Positions 35,267 through 44,113 of a stretch of DNA of 64,000 bases are shown piece by piece. This stretch comes from Motiliproteus sp041586735 (GTDB lineage: Bacteria; Pseudomonadota; Gammaproteobacteria; Pseudomonadales; Balneatricaceae), in the NCBI GenBank assembly GCA_041586735.1, contig JBFGZQ010000004.1, positions 1 to 64,000 on the forward strand. Direction: 5' to 3'. The notes beneath the pieces are model-generated. The model worked only from the letters and a program-made list of their open reading frames with translations, made no database searches and was not told the DNA's origin. How positions within the stretch are numbered: the first letter of the stretch is position 1; the number at the start of each line of letters is the position of its first letter. The position numbers were made by a program, and so were the translations under genes.

Positions 35267-36418
35267 ATGTCGCTAGGGCGCTCTGAGTACTGGCGACTGT
35301 CATCGTTTTATCTGTTCTATTTTGCTCTGCTGGGCGCTATCGCGCCCTATCTAGGGCTGTTTCTGCAATCCGAGGGCTTTGACGGGGTTGAGATCGGCGC
35401 GCTGATGGCGGTGCTGATGGGCACCCGTATTATCGCGCCTAATCTATGGGGCTGGTTGGCGGATCGGACTGGACAGCGGCTGCGGATTATTCGCGCGGGT
35501 TCCTTGCTAACATTGCTGGTATTCAGTGGTGCCTTTTGGGCTAGCAGTTTCTGGCACTGGGCCCTGTTGCTGTTCGGCTTTAGTTTCTTTTGGAATGCGG
35601 TGTTGCCGCAGTTTGAAGCGGTTACCTTGCATGCCTTGGGCGCAAATCAACAGGGTTACAGTCGGATCAGGCTTTGGGGATCGGTGGGTTTTATCCTGGC
35701 GGTAATCGTCCTGGGCTGGCTGTTTGATGGGGTTGATATCGACATGTTGGTGCCGGTGATGTGGGGGTTGATGGCGCTGGTGTGGCTGGCCTCGCTGGGG
35801 ATTCGGCAACCTCCGGTTCGGCCTGTTGAAGAGGGCAGCACCGAAGGCTTGTGGCAGATTATCAAGCGCCCGGCGGTGCTGAGCTTTTTGGCGGTGTACC
35901 TGCTGATTCAGCTCAGCCACGGACCTTACTACAGCTTCTATTCGATCTATATGAGTGAACAGGGTTACGATAAAACCCAGATCGGTCTGTTGTGGGCGCT
36001 GGGGGTGGTGGCCGAAGTGCTGGTGTTTTGGGTGATGCATCGGTTGCTGAGCTGGACCGGGTTGTGCGCCATGGTGCAGTTTGGCATGGCGGTGTCTGTG
36101 CTGCGCTGGCTGATGATCGCCTGGCTTCCCGATCAGCTCTGGGCGGTCTTGGTCGCCCAACTATTTCATGCGGTGACCTTTGGTTGCTTACATGCGGCGG
36201 GTATTGCCTTGGTGCAACTTTTCTTCCCCGCTTCTCATCAAGGACAGGGTCAGGCGTTGTATAGCAGCGTGGGTTTTGGTGTGGGTGGATCCCTAGGTGC
36301 TTTTCTCAGTGGCATGATCTGGAGTCACTACGATGGCAGCGTGCTGTTCCTGTTTGCCGCAGCGGCATCTTTGTTGGGATGGTGGCTCGCCTGGCGCGGA
36401 ATCAGGCTGCAGCCGTAG
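35267..36418 (+). CDS. MFS transporter (MFS_1_like, HcaT-like)
   Basis: A 383-residue major facilitator with about 12 hydrophobic helices. It opens YLFYFALLGAIAPYLGLFLQ, has the loop motif LWGWLADRTGQRLRII between helices 2 and 3, and the subgroup segment SRIRLWGSVGFILAV. Relatives include the E. coli phenylpropionate permease-like HcaT, but the substrate cannot be told from sequence. It follows aroC by 15 bases, an arrangement common in pseudomonads; a link to aromatic compounds is only suggested by that. Confidence 0.85.
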   Translation: MSLGRSEYWRLSSFYLFYFALLGAIAPYLGLFLQSEGFDGVEIGALMAVLMGTRIIAPNLWGWLADRTGQRLRIIRAGSLLTLLVFSGAFWASSFWHWALLLFGFSFFWNAVLPQFEAVTLHALGANQQGYSRIRLWGSVGFILAVIVLGWLFDGVDIDMLVPVMWGLMALVWLASLGIRQPPVRPVEEGSTEGLWQIIKRPAVLSFLAVYLLIQLSHGPYYSFYSIYMSEQGYDKTQIGLLWALGVVAEVLVFWVMHRLLSWTGLCAMVQFGMAVSVLRWLMIAWLPDQLWAVLVAQLFHAVTFGCLHAAGIALVQLFFPASHQGQGQALYSSVGFGVGGSLGAFLSGMIWSHYDGSVLFLFAAAASLLGWWLAWRGIRLQP

Positions 36419-36513
36419 GGGGTTCGTACAGGCTAAGGTCATTCGTTGTTTTTTGTTAAATTGTTGCGGTTTGGTATAAGATTAACGCAGCTGCACACCG
36501 AAGGAGTTTTGCG

Positions 36514-36759
36514 ATGAAGTTCAGTATAGATCTGGATCTGACCCCCGAAGAATTTCGGCGCGTTCTGGGCTTGCCCGATGTGCAAGAACTCCATAAAGAG
36601 ATGCTCAACAAGGTCCGTGAGCAGATGAGTACCGAGGGCTTCGATACTGCAGCATTGTTCAAGCTCTATACCAGCGGCTCGGTAGAGCAGATGCAGCGGA
36701 TGATGACCCAATTAATGAGTGGCTTCGGCTCAACCCACAACAAAAAAGATAAAAGTTAA
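36514..36759 (+). CDS. DUF6489-like small protein beside phaR
   Basis: An 81-residue soluble protein, MKSFSI-type start replaced here by MKFSIDLDLTPEEFRRVLGL. The rest is helical (QELHKEMLNKVREQMSTEGF) with a methionine-rich end (MQRMMTQLMSGF). I believe it belongs to DUF6489, found next to polyhydroxyalkanoate regulators, from memory. AAGGAG lies upstream of the ATG. It precedes phaR by 56 bases and may be a granule-associated or regulatory partner; this is inference. Confidence 0.7.
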   Translation: MKFSIDLDLTPEEFRRVLGLPDVQELHKEMLNKVREQMSTEGFDTAALFKLYTSGSVEQMQRMMTQLMSGFGSTHNKKDKS

Positions 36760-36815
36760 ACTTGGCCTTTAACGGTTTGGCTCTTATCGGTTTGGCTACA
36801 GAGGGATAACAGACT

Positions 36816-37304
36816 TTGCGGATACTTCGGAAGTACACCAATCGCCGTCTCTACGATACCTCTCGTAGTTGTTATATTACCTTGGAGGATGTACGTGGAT
36901 TGGTGCTGGAAAATGTCGCCTTTCAGGTACAGGATTCTAAAACAGGAAAAGATCTGACCCGTAATATTTTGTTGCAGATTATCAGTGAGCAGGAGGGTGA
37001 GGATGCCGGTATGCTCACCAATCAAGTACTGCAACAGTTGATCCGTTTTTATGGCGACAGTATGTCCGGGATGATGGGGCAGTATCTGGAGCAGAGTATC
37101 AGCGTGTTTTTATCACAACAGGATCGGATCCGCGCGCAGATGGAATCGATGATGGATGCGACCAATCCGCTGAAGATGATGAACAAGCTGGCCGGCGGTA
37201 ACATGTCGGTGTGGAATATGTTTAAGCCCCCCGGAGAGCAAGCAGAAGAGAGCGAGCCGGCAGAAGATAAGCCTCGCGCCAAAGCGCCTCCTAAGAATAA
37301 ATAA
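36816..37304 (+). CDS. phaR: Polyhydroxyalkanoate synthesis regulator PhaR
   Basis: A 162-residue repressor that binds DNA and PHA granules and controls phasin and PHA genes. The N-terminal PHB_acc_N domain is clear (LRKYTNRRLYDTSRSCYITL), followed by the PHB_acc helical repeat (LTNQVLQQLIRFYGDSMSGM) and an acidic-to-basic disordered tail. Start is TTG at 36816, about 10 bases after AGAGGG; no ATG precedes the conserved LRKYTNRR. It ends at a strong terminator, beyond which lies the group II intron and then the convergent phaC. Confidence 0.92.
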   Translation: MRILRKYTNRRLYDTSRSCYITLEDVRGLVLENVAFQVQDSKTGKDLTRNILLQIISEQEGEDAGMLTNQVLQQLIRFYGDSMSGMMGQYLEQSISVFLSQQDRIRAQMESMMDATNPLKMMNKLAGGNMSVWNMFKPPGEQAEESEPAEDKPRAKAPPKNK

Positions 37305-37345
37305 TGCAGTCTGCGCTCGTGGATTGAGCACTGCACTGAAAAATA

Positions 37346-37373
37346 AAAGGCCGAACTGAGTTCGGCCTTTTTT
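37346..37373 (+). terminator. Intrinsic terminator after phaR
   Basis: AAAGGCCGAA (37346-37355) pairs perfectly with TTCGGCCTTT (37361-37370) around CTGAG, followed by more T to 37373. The A-run ahead of the stem would let it act for the convergent phaC transcript too, but the intron now separates them. The intron begins right at the end of the T-run. Confidence 0.92.
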
Positions 37374-38114
37374 GTTTGCCCAGCGCAGCTGGCAAACCCG
37401 GCCTTCTGCAAGAAGAAGGCGTCACCCCGACCGAGGGGAAGACAATCTGAATGGCAAGGGCGTCACTGGTAACGGTGGGGTCTGAAGGAAGCCATAGGAA
37501 GTGAGTGGTACATAGCGCAAGCGAACCAGATTCGGCACAGCAGGGGCGGCAAGCCTGCAAAATAGGGCGAAGTCCAGTACTCGGTCAGACCTGCTGTGTG
37601 TTTGAGGATGCGATCGCTCACAGGGAGCTAGCCCTAACTGGGGAAGCCCTGTATCGCTGCTCGGGATTTTTTTTCTTGAGGATGGTCATGCAAGAGGTAA
37701 CTCAAGCTCTCCATTAATGGCATGCAGGGTGGCAGATGATCCCGTAGTAGCGATGAAATTCCGGCCAATGAAGCCTGGTAACAGTGTGGAGGGGAAAACC
37801 GGAATGACCGCCAGCGATGTTTGGTGGGACGGTGGTGAGCCAAAAGCCAGCACCGGGCGTGAAGGGGTGAAGCATTAACCGAAGTATGACCGAACGACTG
37901 CATAACAGGTTGTTGAGTGCACAAGCCGATGGACGCATCGGGGCACCTCGGGTCGGGGTATTGGGAACAATACATGCTTACTCGTGGAGCTGTACCAGGG
38001 AGTAGCTGATTCGGGCCAGTAGATTGCCCAGTGCTAAAACGCTGGCAAGGATCAAGCGAAATAGACCAACAATAATTTGAGCGGCAGACGGGAGTCATCG
38101 CGAGAACCGGTAAG

Positions 38115-39383
38115 ATGAGTCGAGTGTATTACAGTCTGTATGGGCGTCTGCTGAGCAAACAGGTTTTGCGCCAGGCGTTCCTGCACGTCAAACGAGCGAA
38201 GGGCGCGGCCGGAATAGACGGACAGAGCCTGGGTGACTTTGCGAGCAAAATAGACGAAGAGCTCGATCAATTACTGTACGAACTGAAGGCCAAGCAGTAT
38301 CAACCTCAGCCTGTGCGGCGGGTGGAAATACCCAAAGGTGACGGTGGGGTTCGATTGCTGGGTGTGCCGACAGTGCGTGACCGTGTCGTGCAGCAAGCGC
38401 TGCGCAACCTGCTAGAACCGATCTTCGATCCTCACTTTCACCCATCCAGTTACGGCTATCGGAAGGGCAGAAGTTGCCATCAGGCGATCGCCAAGGCGAG
38501 CCTGTTTATCCGCCGCTATAGCCGGCACTGGGTAGTGGATATGGATCTGTCGAAATGCTTTGATCGGCTGGACCACGAGTTGATACTCGAAGGGGTTCGT
38601 CGGCGCGTCGCAGATGGCAGTATCCTGAACCTGCTATGTCAGTTCCTGAGCAGTGGGGTGATGGTGGGAGAGCGGTTTGAGCCCAGCGAGCTGGGCAGTC
38701 CTCAGGGCGGGGTCATCAGTCCATTGTTGTCGAACATCTATCTGGATGCATTCGATCAACAGATGATGGCTCGAGGTCATAGGATCGTCCGCTACGCGGA
38801 CGATATTCTGATCCTCTGCGCCAGCCAATCGGCGGCGAATAATGCCCTGGAGGTCGCAAAACGCTACTTGGAAGACGACCTGAAGCTGAGGGTGAATGAG
38901 GAGAAAACTCATGTGGCCCACAGCGGAGCAGGGGTGAAGTTCTTGGGAGTAGAGATCCTCACGGACTACACCCGTATCCAGACGAAGAAAATCGAGCGTT
39001 TTAAGCAACGGGTGAAAGAGCTTACGCGCCGTGGTGGCGGTAAACCCCTGTTGAGAGTGTTAGAGGTCCTGAGTCCGGTGCTGCGCGGCTTTAGCGAGTA
39101 CTTCAAGGTGGCGAATTGCAAAGGCCAGTTGGTGAGGTTGATGCAGTGGATTCGTCGACGGCTACGAGCGATCCAGCTTAAGTTATGGAAGAAACCCAGT
39201 CGCCTGCACCGAAGGTTAAGGCAGTTGGGCTATAAGCCGTGGTTTAGGTCGATCAAAATGAACTCGTGGCGAAATGCCAACAGCCCGCCGGCAACGGCAG
39301 CGATGCCTAATCGGTGGTTCCATGAGGAGCTGCGGCTGTATGACATGGCGGCGATAAAGACCGGTGTTCTGGTCCCCATATGA
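38115..39383 (+). CDS. ltrA: Group II intron reverse transcriptase/maturase
   Basis: Intron-encoded protein of 422 residues that helps splicing and copies the intron into DNA. RT blocks are visible: AGIDGQSLGDF, RRVEIPKGDGGVRLLGVPT, SYGYRKGRSCHQAI, VVDMDLSKCFDRLDHELI, GSPQGGVISPLLSNIYLD and the catalytic YADD in RYADDILILC. The maturase X domain follows (PVLRGFSEYFKV to PNRWFHEELRLYDM). I see no HNH endonuclease domain, so mobility would use an existing DNA end or replication fork. All catalytic aspartates are present, so it looks intact. Confidence 0.95.
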   Translation: MSRVYYSLYGRLLSKQVLRQAFLHVKRAKGAAGIDGQSLGDFASKIDEELDQLLYELKAKQYQPQPVRRVEIPKGDGGVRLLGVPTVRDRVVQQALRNLLEPIFDPHFHPSSYGYRKGRSCHQAIAKASLFIRRYSRHWVVDMDLSKCFDRLDHELILEGVRRRVADGSILNLLCQFLSSGVMVGERFEPSELGSPQGGVISPLLSNIYLDAFDQQMMARGHRIVRYADDILILCASQSAANNALEVAKRYLEDDLKLRVNEEKTHVAHSGAGVKFLGVEILTDYTRIQTKKIERFKQRVKELTRRGGGKPLLRVLEVLSPVLRGFSEYFKVANCKGQLVRLMQWIRRRLRAIQLKLWKKPSRLHRRLRQLGYKPWFRSIKMNSWRNANSPPATAAMPNRWFHEELRLYDMAAIKTGVLVPI

Positions 39384-39401
39384 CGGGGCTAGGTAATGCA
39401 G

Positions 39402-39472
39402 GAGCCGTATACGAGGCCCGTACGTACGGTTCTGTGAGAGGGATGAGGCGGTGACGCCTCACCCTACTCGAT
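39402..39472 (+). ncRNA. Group II intron domains V and VI
   Basis: GAGCCGTATACGAGG at 39402 pairs with CGTACGTACGGTTC to 39432, forming the conserved domain V hairpin with the AGC/catalytic triad region. Domain VI follows: GGGATGAGGCG, loop GTGA, CGCCTCACCC, then the branch-point A at 39466 and the 3' end. These are the best-conserved parts of any group II intron. Confidence 0.85.
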
Positions 39473-39493
39473 GGTTTTATCAGCAGTGTTTAG

Positions 39494-40573
39494 TCAGGGG
39501 CGGGCGCTGAGCCAGGTGCTGATAAGATCAGGCAGCTGTTGCTGTGCATGGCGCCCGACAAACACCCCTATATGCCCCCCCGTCAATTCCTGCTCCTGGT
39601 AATCGTTGCTTCCAGTCAATGAGGCTAAGGCTTTGGATGCGGCGGGAGGGACTAGGTGATCGAGGGCGGCGAAGATATTGAGTAGCGGGCCGGAAAAGTT
39701 TTTTAGGTCGACGGCTTGGCCGCCGATCTCAAGGTCGCCGTTGAGGAAACGGTTGTCATGGAAAAATTTCTGCACAAACTCCCTGCAGGCTTCGCCCGCA
39801 AGGTCGGGGCTGTCATTGATCCACTGTTCCATACGCAGAAAGTTCAGAGCACTCTCGATGGAGGATAGCTGGTTGGGCATGTTCAGGGCTTTTTGTAGCC
39901 CGAGTCGGATCGGCATCAACGCTTTATAGGCCTGGGTCAGCATCTGTCCGGAAATGTTGCCGTTGGTTTCCAGTGCCAGGTTAAGATCCAGCTGCTGGGC
40001 TAGATGGCTGAGCATATTATCCGGAGTGCGAAAGTCGACCGGGGTGACCATGCAGATCAGCTTATTGATCCGCTGAGGATGCAGTGCGCTATAGCAAAGG
40101 CTTAATGTCCCGCCTTGGCAGACGCCGAGGAGATCTATACGGCTATGGTGGCTATGGTGGCTATGGTGGCAAACGGCCTCTACACAGTTGTCGATATAGC
40201 CGTTGATATAATCGTCCAGGTCTAGATAGCAATCGGCGCGGTCCGGGTAACCCCAGTCGATCAGATAGACGGGTACGCCGCGTTGATTCAGTGCGCGGAT
40301 CAATGAGCGATCAGGTTGTAGGTCGAGAATATAGGGGCGGTTGATGAGTGCATAAACAATCAGCAGGGGACGGTGATCGCAGCTCGGTGCGTCTGCGGCG
40401 GCAGGATAGTATTTTAGCTGCAGTTTATCTTCGCGGTAGATGGTTTGGTGCGCTGACTGGCCGACCTCGACAGCAGGTAGCTGGCTGAGAGTCTGCAGGC
40501 TGTCGATCAGTGTCGCGTTACGATCGATCAGCTCCTGCGCCAGTTGTTCTGCAGTCAAGTTAAAGCGCGGCAT
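39494..40573 (-). CDS. phaC: Class III polyhydroxyalkanoate synthase, PhaC subunit
   Basis: Polymerises 3-hydroxyacyl-CoA into storage polyester, as a complex with PhaE. The 359-residue product has the lipase-like box GVCQGG with nucleophile Cys152, and Asp305 (FAALDHLVPP) and His334 (TGGHIGVF), close to the C149/D302/H331 triad of Allochromatium PhaC. The short length marks class III. A histidine-rich insert HHSHHSHHS (136-144) lies just before the nucleophile strand. Its start overlaps the phaE stop by one base. The 3' end is 22 bases from the group II intron. Confidence 0.95.
   Translation of the reverse strand: MPRFNLTAEQLAQELIDRNATLIDSLQTLSQLPAVEVGQSAHQTIYREDKLQLKYYPAAADAPSCDHRPLLIVYALINRPYILDLQPDRSLIRALNQRGVPVYLIDWGYPDRADCYLDLDDYINGYIDNCVEAVCHHSHHSHHSRIDLLGVCQGGTLSLCYSALHPQRINKLICMVTPVDFRTPDNMLSHLAQQLDLNLALETNGNISGQMLTQAYKALMPIRLGLQKALNMPNQLSSIESALNFLRMEQWINDSPDLAGEACREFVQKFFHDNRFLNGDLEIGGQAVDLKNFSGPLLNIFAALDHLVPPAASKALASLTGSNDYQEQELTGGHIGVFVGRHAQQQLPDLISTWLSARP
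40141..40170. repeat. In-frame 9-bp tandem repeat (3 copies) inside phaC
   Basis: Three exact copies of GGCTATGGT, then GGC, encode HHSHHSHHS on the minus strand (PhaC residues 136-144). Copy number would change the protein by three residues at a time without a frameshift. Confidence 0.85.
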
Positions 40574-41526
40574 CAGGACTTGGAGCCCGGTCTCAAGGGT
40601 GCTGCTGGCTGGTGTTGGCGAAGCTGTTCTGCCATGGCGTTCAGCTGCTGTTGCTGGCTTTCTAGCGCTTGTTCGAGTCGGTTGATCTGACGTTGTGACT
40701 GTTTGTGGCTCTTGCGGAGTTTGTGGTGATGCTGCAACAACTCGGCATAATCACTGTTAGGCACCAGTCCCACACCGCGATACTCCTGTTTCCAGTAGTC
40801 CTGTGCTTGCTTTTGCATGGTCAGAATGGTGTTACCCAGTCGACCATAGATCTGCTGGTATTCGAGAGTGCCCAATTGCTGCTGGTAACAGTGCTCGTAG
40901 CAATCGACCCAGATCTTGTGGAGTTCAGACAGGGTTTCGGGCTTGGGTTCTTGGTCTTGTAACTGCTGGATCATGCGATCGCTGGTGCGCTGGCTTATTT
41001 GATTCTGCTGTTCAATATAGAGGCCCATGGTCTCCATAAACTCGTTTAACGCTTGCTGCAGTTGCTGGAACTGCTGCTGGTGCTGGTCTTTACTGCGATT
41101 GATGCTGTTGTGTAGAAACGGAAAGCTGCTGAAGCTACTGGGTGAGAGCCCAAGTTGCAGTAAAGTCTGTTGCAAAGACTCGGGGAGTTGCCAGTGCCGG
41201 TAGAATGATTCTCCGGCTTGTAGCTGCAGGTGGGTGCTGAGTTCGCGAACCGCCTGATCCAGTTCCGCGGGTTGATCGGCATGCTGTAGTGAACGTAGCA
41301 GGCGCTCGCCATAGCGGCTGAACCCCTTGGCTTGTTGGACCATCGATTCCGTCAACTCGCGCTGCTCGATCGGCTGCTGTTGCACCAGTCTGCGACTGCC
41401 ATCAAGCAGCGTTTGCCAGTCTGCGGGATCGCTCTCGTGACCGCTCAGCAGGCTTTGCCAATGGGTTGTTTGGGTCTCAAGCCATTGCTGCAAGTCGTCA
41501 GGCGGGTTGGTCTTCACTGGGTTCAC
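40573..41526 (-). CDS. phaE: Class III polyhydroxyalkanoate synthase, PhaE subunit
   Basis: A 317-residue non-catalytic partner of PhaC, needed for activity in class III synthases. It is Gln-rich and almost wholly helical, with LNEFMETMGLYIEQQNQISQ near residue 163, ELHKIWVDCYEHCYQQQLGT near 204, and a C-terminal coiled coil (SHKQSQRQINRLEQALESQQ). These are typical of PF09712. It is translationally coupled to phaC through TGATG. The two genes converge on phaR across the intron. Confidence 0.92.
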   Translation of the reverse strand: MNPVKTNPPDDLQQWLETQTTHWQSLLSGHESDPADWQTLLDGSRRLVQQQPIEQRELTESMVQQAKGFSRYGERLLRSLQHADQPAELDQAVRELSTHLQLQAGESFYRHWQLPESLQQTLLQLGLSPSSFSSFPFLHNSINRSKDQHQQQFQQLQQALNEFMETMGLYIEQQNQISQRTSDRMIQQLQDQEPKPETLSELHKIWVDCYEHCYQQQLGTLEYQQIYGRLGNTILTMQKQAQDYWKQEYRGVGLVPNSDYAELLQHHHKLRKSHKQSQRQINRLEQALESQQQQLNAMAEQLRQHQPAAPLRPGSKS

Positions 41527-41603
41527 TCCAGAACGGCGGGATCGGGCAATAGAAGCTGGCTAGTATTACTGCTCAGGCCGTTGAGAGCAAAATTTGTTTT
41601 GAA

Positions 41604-42506
41604 CTAGGAGGGCTTAGTACTGTGCTGCGACGCTGGATCTGCATGCTGCTTGAGCAGTCCAATAAACGCTTGGGCGGCATTGGACAGTGTCCGGTCGCGG
41701 TGATAGATCAATCCCAGCGGCCTCTGGATCTGCTGGGTATCAACCGGTAGCTGAGTAACGCGAGCATCGAGCATCGTTTGTGGCAGTAGGCTCCAGCCCA
41801 GGCCGATACTGACCATCATCCGAATGGTATCGAGGTTGTTGGTCGACATGCCGACACTGAGCGTCTGTTGCTGCTGGTTAAAACGCCGTTCGACCAGTTG
41901 TCGGGTGAAAGTGCTAGGGGTCGGCAGTATGGCCTGGTGTGCTGTCAGGTCGCGCAGCTGTAGCGCCTGCCGTTGAGCTAGAGAGTGATCGACAGCGCAG
42001 CAGTAGGACAGGGTATCGATCCAGATCGGTGTGGCGCAGATTTGCGGATGCGGTTGCGGCGACAGGGTGATCACCGCCAGCTCCAGGCTGCCGTTAAGCA
42101 CGCCTTCGTAGGCGACCTCGGACTGCTCGAATTTTAGATCCAGGATCACCTCTGGATACTGATTGCTGTAGCTGCGCAGTATGGGGGGCAGGCGGTGCAG
42201 ACTGATGTGGTGACTGGTCGCCAGCGACAGTGTCCCCTCAGTTTTGCCGTTACGGTTGGTTAATAAACGCCGGGTGTCTTCGATCTCGAGCAGGATGTTG
42301 CGTGCCTTGGGCAGCAGGGTCTGACCCGCTTCAGTAAGGCCGATAGTGCGGCCGATACGATCGAACAATCGGCATTGTAACTGCTGCTCTAGGTTGGCAA
42401 TGCGTTTGCTGATGGCCGGTTGCGTGAGTCGTAGCTGGTCGGCGGCCAGCGAGAAGGAGCGGCATTCAGCGGCAGTGACGAAGGCTTTGAGGCTGTTGGC
42501 ATCCAT
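41604..42506 (-). CDS. LysR-family regulator divergent from leuC
   Basis: A 300-residue LysR regulator: winged HTH in the first 60 residues (DANSLKAFVTAAECRSFSLA, LRLTQPAISKRIANLEQQL), then a ligand-binding domain (GTLSLATSHHISLHRLPPIL). The ATG at 42506 fits the family start and leaves the dyad at 42552-42570 outside the coding region; the longer frame from 42572 would include it. It is divergent from leuC in many pseudomonads, so control of leucine genes is a reasonable inference. The inducer is unknown. Confidence 0.88.
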   Translation of the reverse strand: MDANSLKAFVTAAECRSFSLAADQLRLTQPAISKRIANLEQQLQCRLFDRIGRTIGLTEAGQTLLPKARNILLEIEDTRRLLTNRNGKTEGTLSLATSHHISLHRLPPILRSYSNQYPEVILDLKFEQSEVAYEGVLNGSLELAVITLSPQPHPQICATPIWIDTLSYCCAVDHSLAQRQALQLRDLTAHQAILPTPSTFTRQLVERRFNQQQQTLSVGMSTNNLDTIRMMVSIGLGWSLLPQTMLDARVTQLPVDTQQIQRPLGLIYHRDRTLSNAAQAFIGLLKQHADPASQHSTKPS

Positions 42507-42551
42507 AGGTGTTAGATCTGTGGCTAGCGTTATGGGACGGGTGCCGGGTTC

Positions 42552-42570
42552 GGATTCCAAATAGGAATCC
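42552..42570. promoter_or_regulatory. Probable LysR operator between the regulator gene and leuC
   Basis: A perfect 7-bp inverted repeat, GGATTCC-AAATA-GGAATCC. Within it TTCCAAATAGGAA (42555-42567) fits the LysR consensus T-N11-A on a dyad. It lies 46 bases upstream of the regulator ATG and 105 upstream of leuC. Confidence 0.7.
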
Positions 42571-42675
42571 ATAATATAGATAAAATGAATTTGTGTTATT
42601 TATATACCGGTCATACCATGAGGTCAACTTACGATGTTCACTGCGCAGCGCGCTGTACCCAGACAGGAGGCCGTG

Positions 42676-44100
42676 ATGGCTGGCAAGACTCTATATGACA
42701 AACTTTGGGATGCCCATGTGGTATGTCCGCAAGACGATGGCAGTGCATTGATCTATATCGATCGCCAGCTGCTGCATGAGGTCACCTCGCCGCAGGCGTT
42801 TGAAGGGCTGCGGTTGGCGAAGCGTAAACCTTGGCGCCTGGATACCAATCTGGCAACACCGGATCATAACGTACCGACCACCTATGATGAGCGCCAGCTG
42901 GGTGTTAATGGGATTGCCGATCCGGTCTCCAAAATTCAGGTCACTACGCTGGATGATAACTGTGATGAGTTTGGTATTGTCGAATTCAAGATGCAGGATC
43001 TGCGTCAGGGGATCGTCCACGTGGTCGGACCCGAGCAGGGGGCAACCCTGCCCGGGATGACGGTGGTTTGCGGTGATTCACACACCGCGACCCATGGTGC
43101 CTTCGGTGCCTTAGCTCATGGCATCGGCACCTCCGAAGTCGAGCATGTGCTGGCCACCCAGTGTTTGATCGCCAAGAAAATGAAAAACATGCTGGTACGG
43201 GTTGATGGTCAGCTCGGAGCCGGCGTGACCGCCAAAGACGTGGTGCTGGCGATTATCGGCAAAATCGGCACCGCAGGTGGCAATGGTTGTGCGATCGAAT
43301 TTGGTGGTGAGGTGATCCGTCAGCTGTCGGTAGAGGGGCGGATGACCGTCTGTAATATGGCGATCGAGGCGGGAGCGCGGGTTGGTTTGGTTGCGGTTGA
43401 TGAGACCACCGTTGAGTACGTTAAAGGGCGGCCGTTCTCTCCCAAGGGTGAACATTGGGATCTGGCGGTGCGTGCCTGGGCTGATCTGCACAGCGATGCC
43501 GATGCGCAGTTTGATCAAGTCGTGGTGCTGGACGGCACCCAGATCCAGCCCCAGGTGAGCTGGGGAACATCGCCGGAGATGGTGGTGGCGATCGATGCTA
43601 AGGTTCCCGATCCTGCCGCTGAAGCCGACAGCGGTAAGCGCCAGGCGATCGAGCGCGCGCTGCAGTATATGGGGCTTAAACCCAATCAGCCGATCACCTC
43701 TATTCAATTGGATCGGGTGTTTATTGGCTCCTGTACCAACTCGCGGATCGAGGATCTGCGCGCTGCCGCGGCGGTAGTTAAAGGCCGCAAGGTCGCAGCT
43801 TCGCTGAAGCAGGCGCTGGTGGTACCGGGTTCTGGGTTGGTGAAGCAGCAGGCGGAGCTGGAGGGGTTAGATAAGATCTTTATCGCAGCGGGGCTAGAGT
43901 GGCGTGAGCCGGGATGTTCGATGTGTCTGGCGATGAATGCCGATAAGCTAGGCCAGGGCGAGCACTGTGCATCGACCTCAAACCGTAATTTTGAAGGCCG
44001 GCAGGGCTTTGGCGGCCGGACCCATCTGGTGAGTCCGGCGATGGCGGCGGCGGCGGCGATTGCGGGGCATTTTGTCGATGTCCGCGAGATGATGGGCTAA
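42676..44100 (+). CDS. leuC: 3-isopropylmalate dehydratase large subunit
   Basis: With LeuD, isomerises 2-isopropylmalate to 3-isopropylmalate using a [4Fe-4S] cluster. The 474-residue product has the aconitase-family segments VVCGDSHTATHGAFGALAHG, FIGSCTNSRIEDLRAAA (first cluster Cys), and EPGCSMCLAMNADKL (the other two). AGGAGG at 42665-42670 fixes the ATG at 42676; the frame upstream is not conserved. First gene of leuCDB. Confidence 0.97.
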   Translation: MAGKTLYDKLWDAHVVCPQDDGSALIYIDRQLLHEVTSPQAFEGLRLAKRKPWRLDTNLATPDHNVPTTYDERQLGVNGIADPVSKIQVTTLDDNCDEFGIVEFKMQDLRQGIVHVVGPEQGATLPGMTVVCGDSHTATHGAFGALAHGIGTSEVEHVLATQCLIAKKMKNMLVRVDGQLGAGVTAKDVVLAIIGKIGTAGGNGCAIEFGGEVIRQLSVEGRMTVCNMAIEAGARVGLVAVDETTVEYVKGRPFSPKGEHWDLAVRAWADLHSDADAQFDQVVVLDGTQIQPQVSWGTSPEMVVAIDAKVPDPAAEADSGKRQAIERALQYMGLKPNQPITSIQLDRVFIGSCTNSRIEDLRAAAAVVKGRKVAASLKQALVVPGSGLVKQQAELEGLDKIFIAAGLEWREPGCSMCLAMNADKLGQGEHCASTSNRNFEGRQGFGGRTHLVSPAMAAAAAIAGHFVDVREMMG

Positions 44101-44113
44101 GGGGAGCTAGGCG

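Larger units (their letters stand above)
37374..39472 (+). mobile_element. Complete group II intron with its own reverse transcriptase
   Basis: A self-splicing retroelement of about 2.1 kb. The 5' noncoding RNA (37374-38114, no gene) is rich in helices of domains I-III, such as GTTTGCC...GGCAAAC at the very start and CCCCGACCGAGGGG. The reverse transcriptase sits in domain IV. Domain V is at 39402-39432 and domain VI ends in CTACTCGAT, giving a branch-point A at 39466, 7 bases before the 3' end AT (39471-39472). The 5' boundary at 37374 is inferred: it reads GTTTG rather than the consensus GTGYG. Insertion directly behind an intrinsic terminator is the habit of group IIC introns. Confidence 0.88.

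Noticed and set aside
37505..38098. Small frames in the 5' half of the intron
   Set aside because: They fall in the structured RNA of domains I-III, which is noncoding in group II introns.
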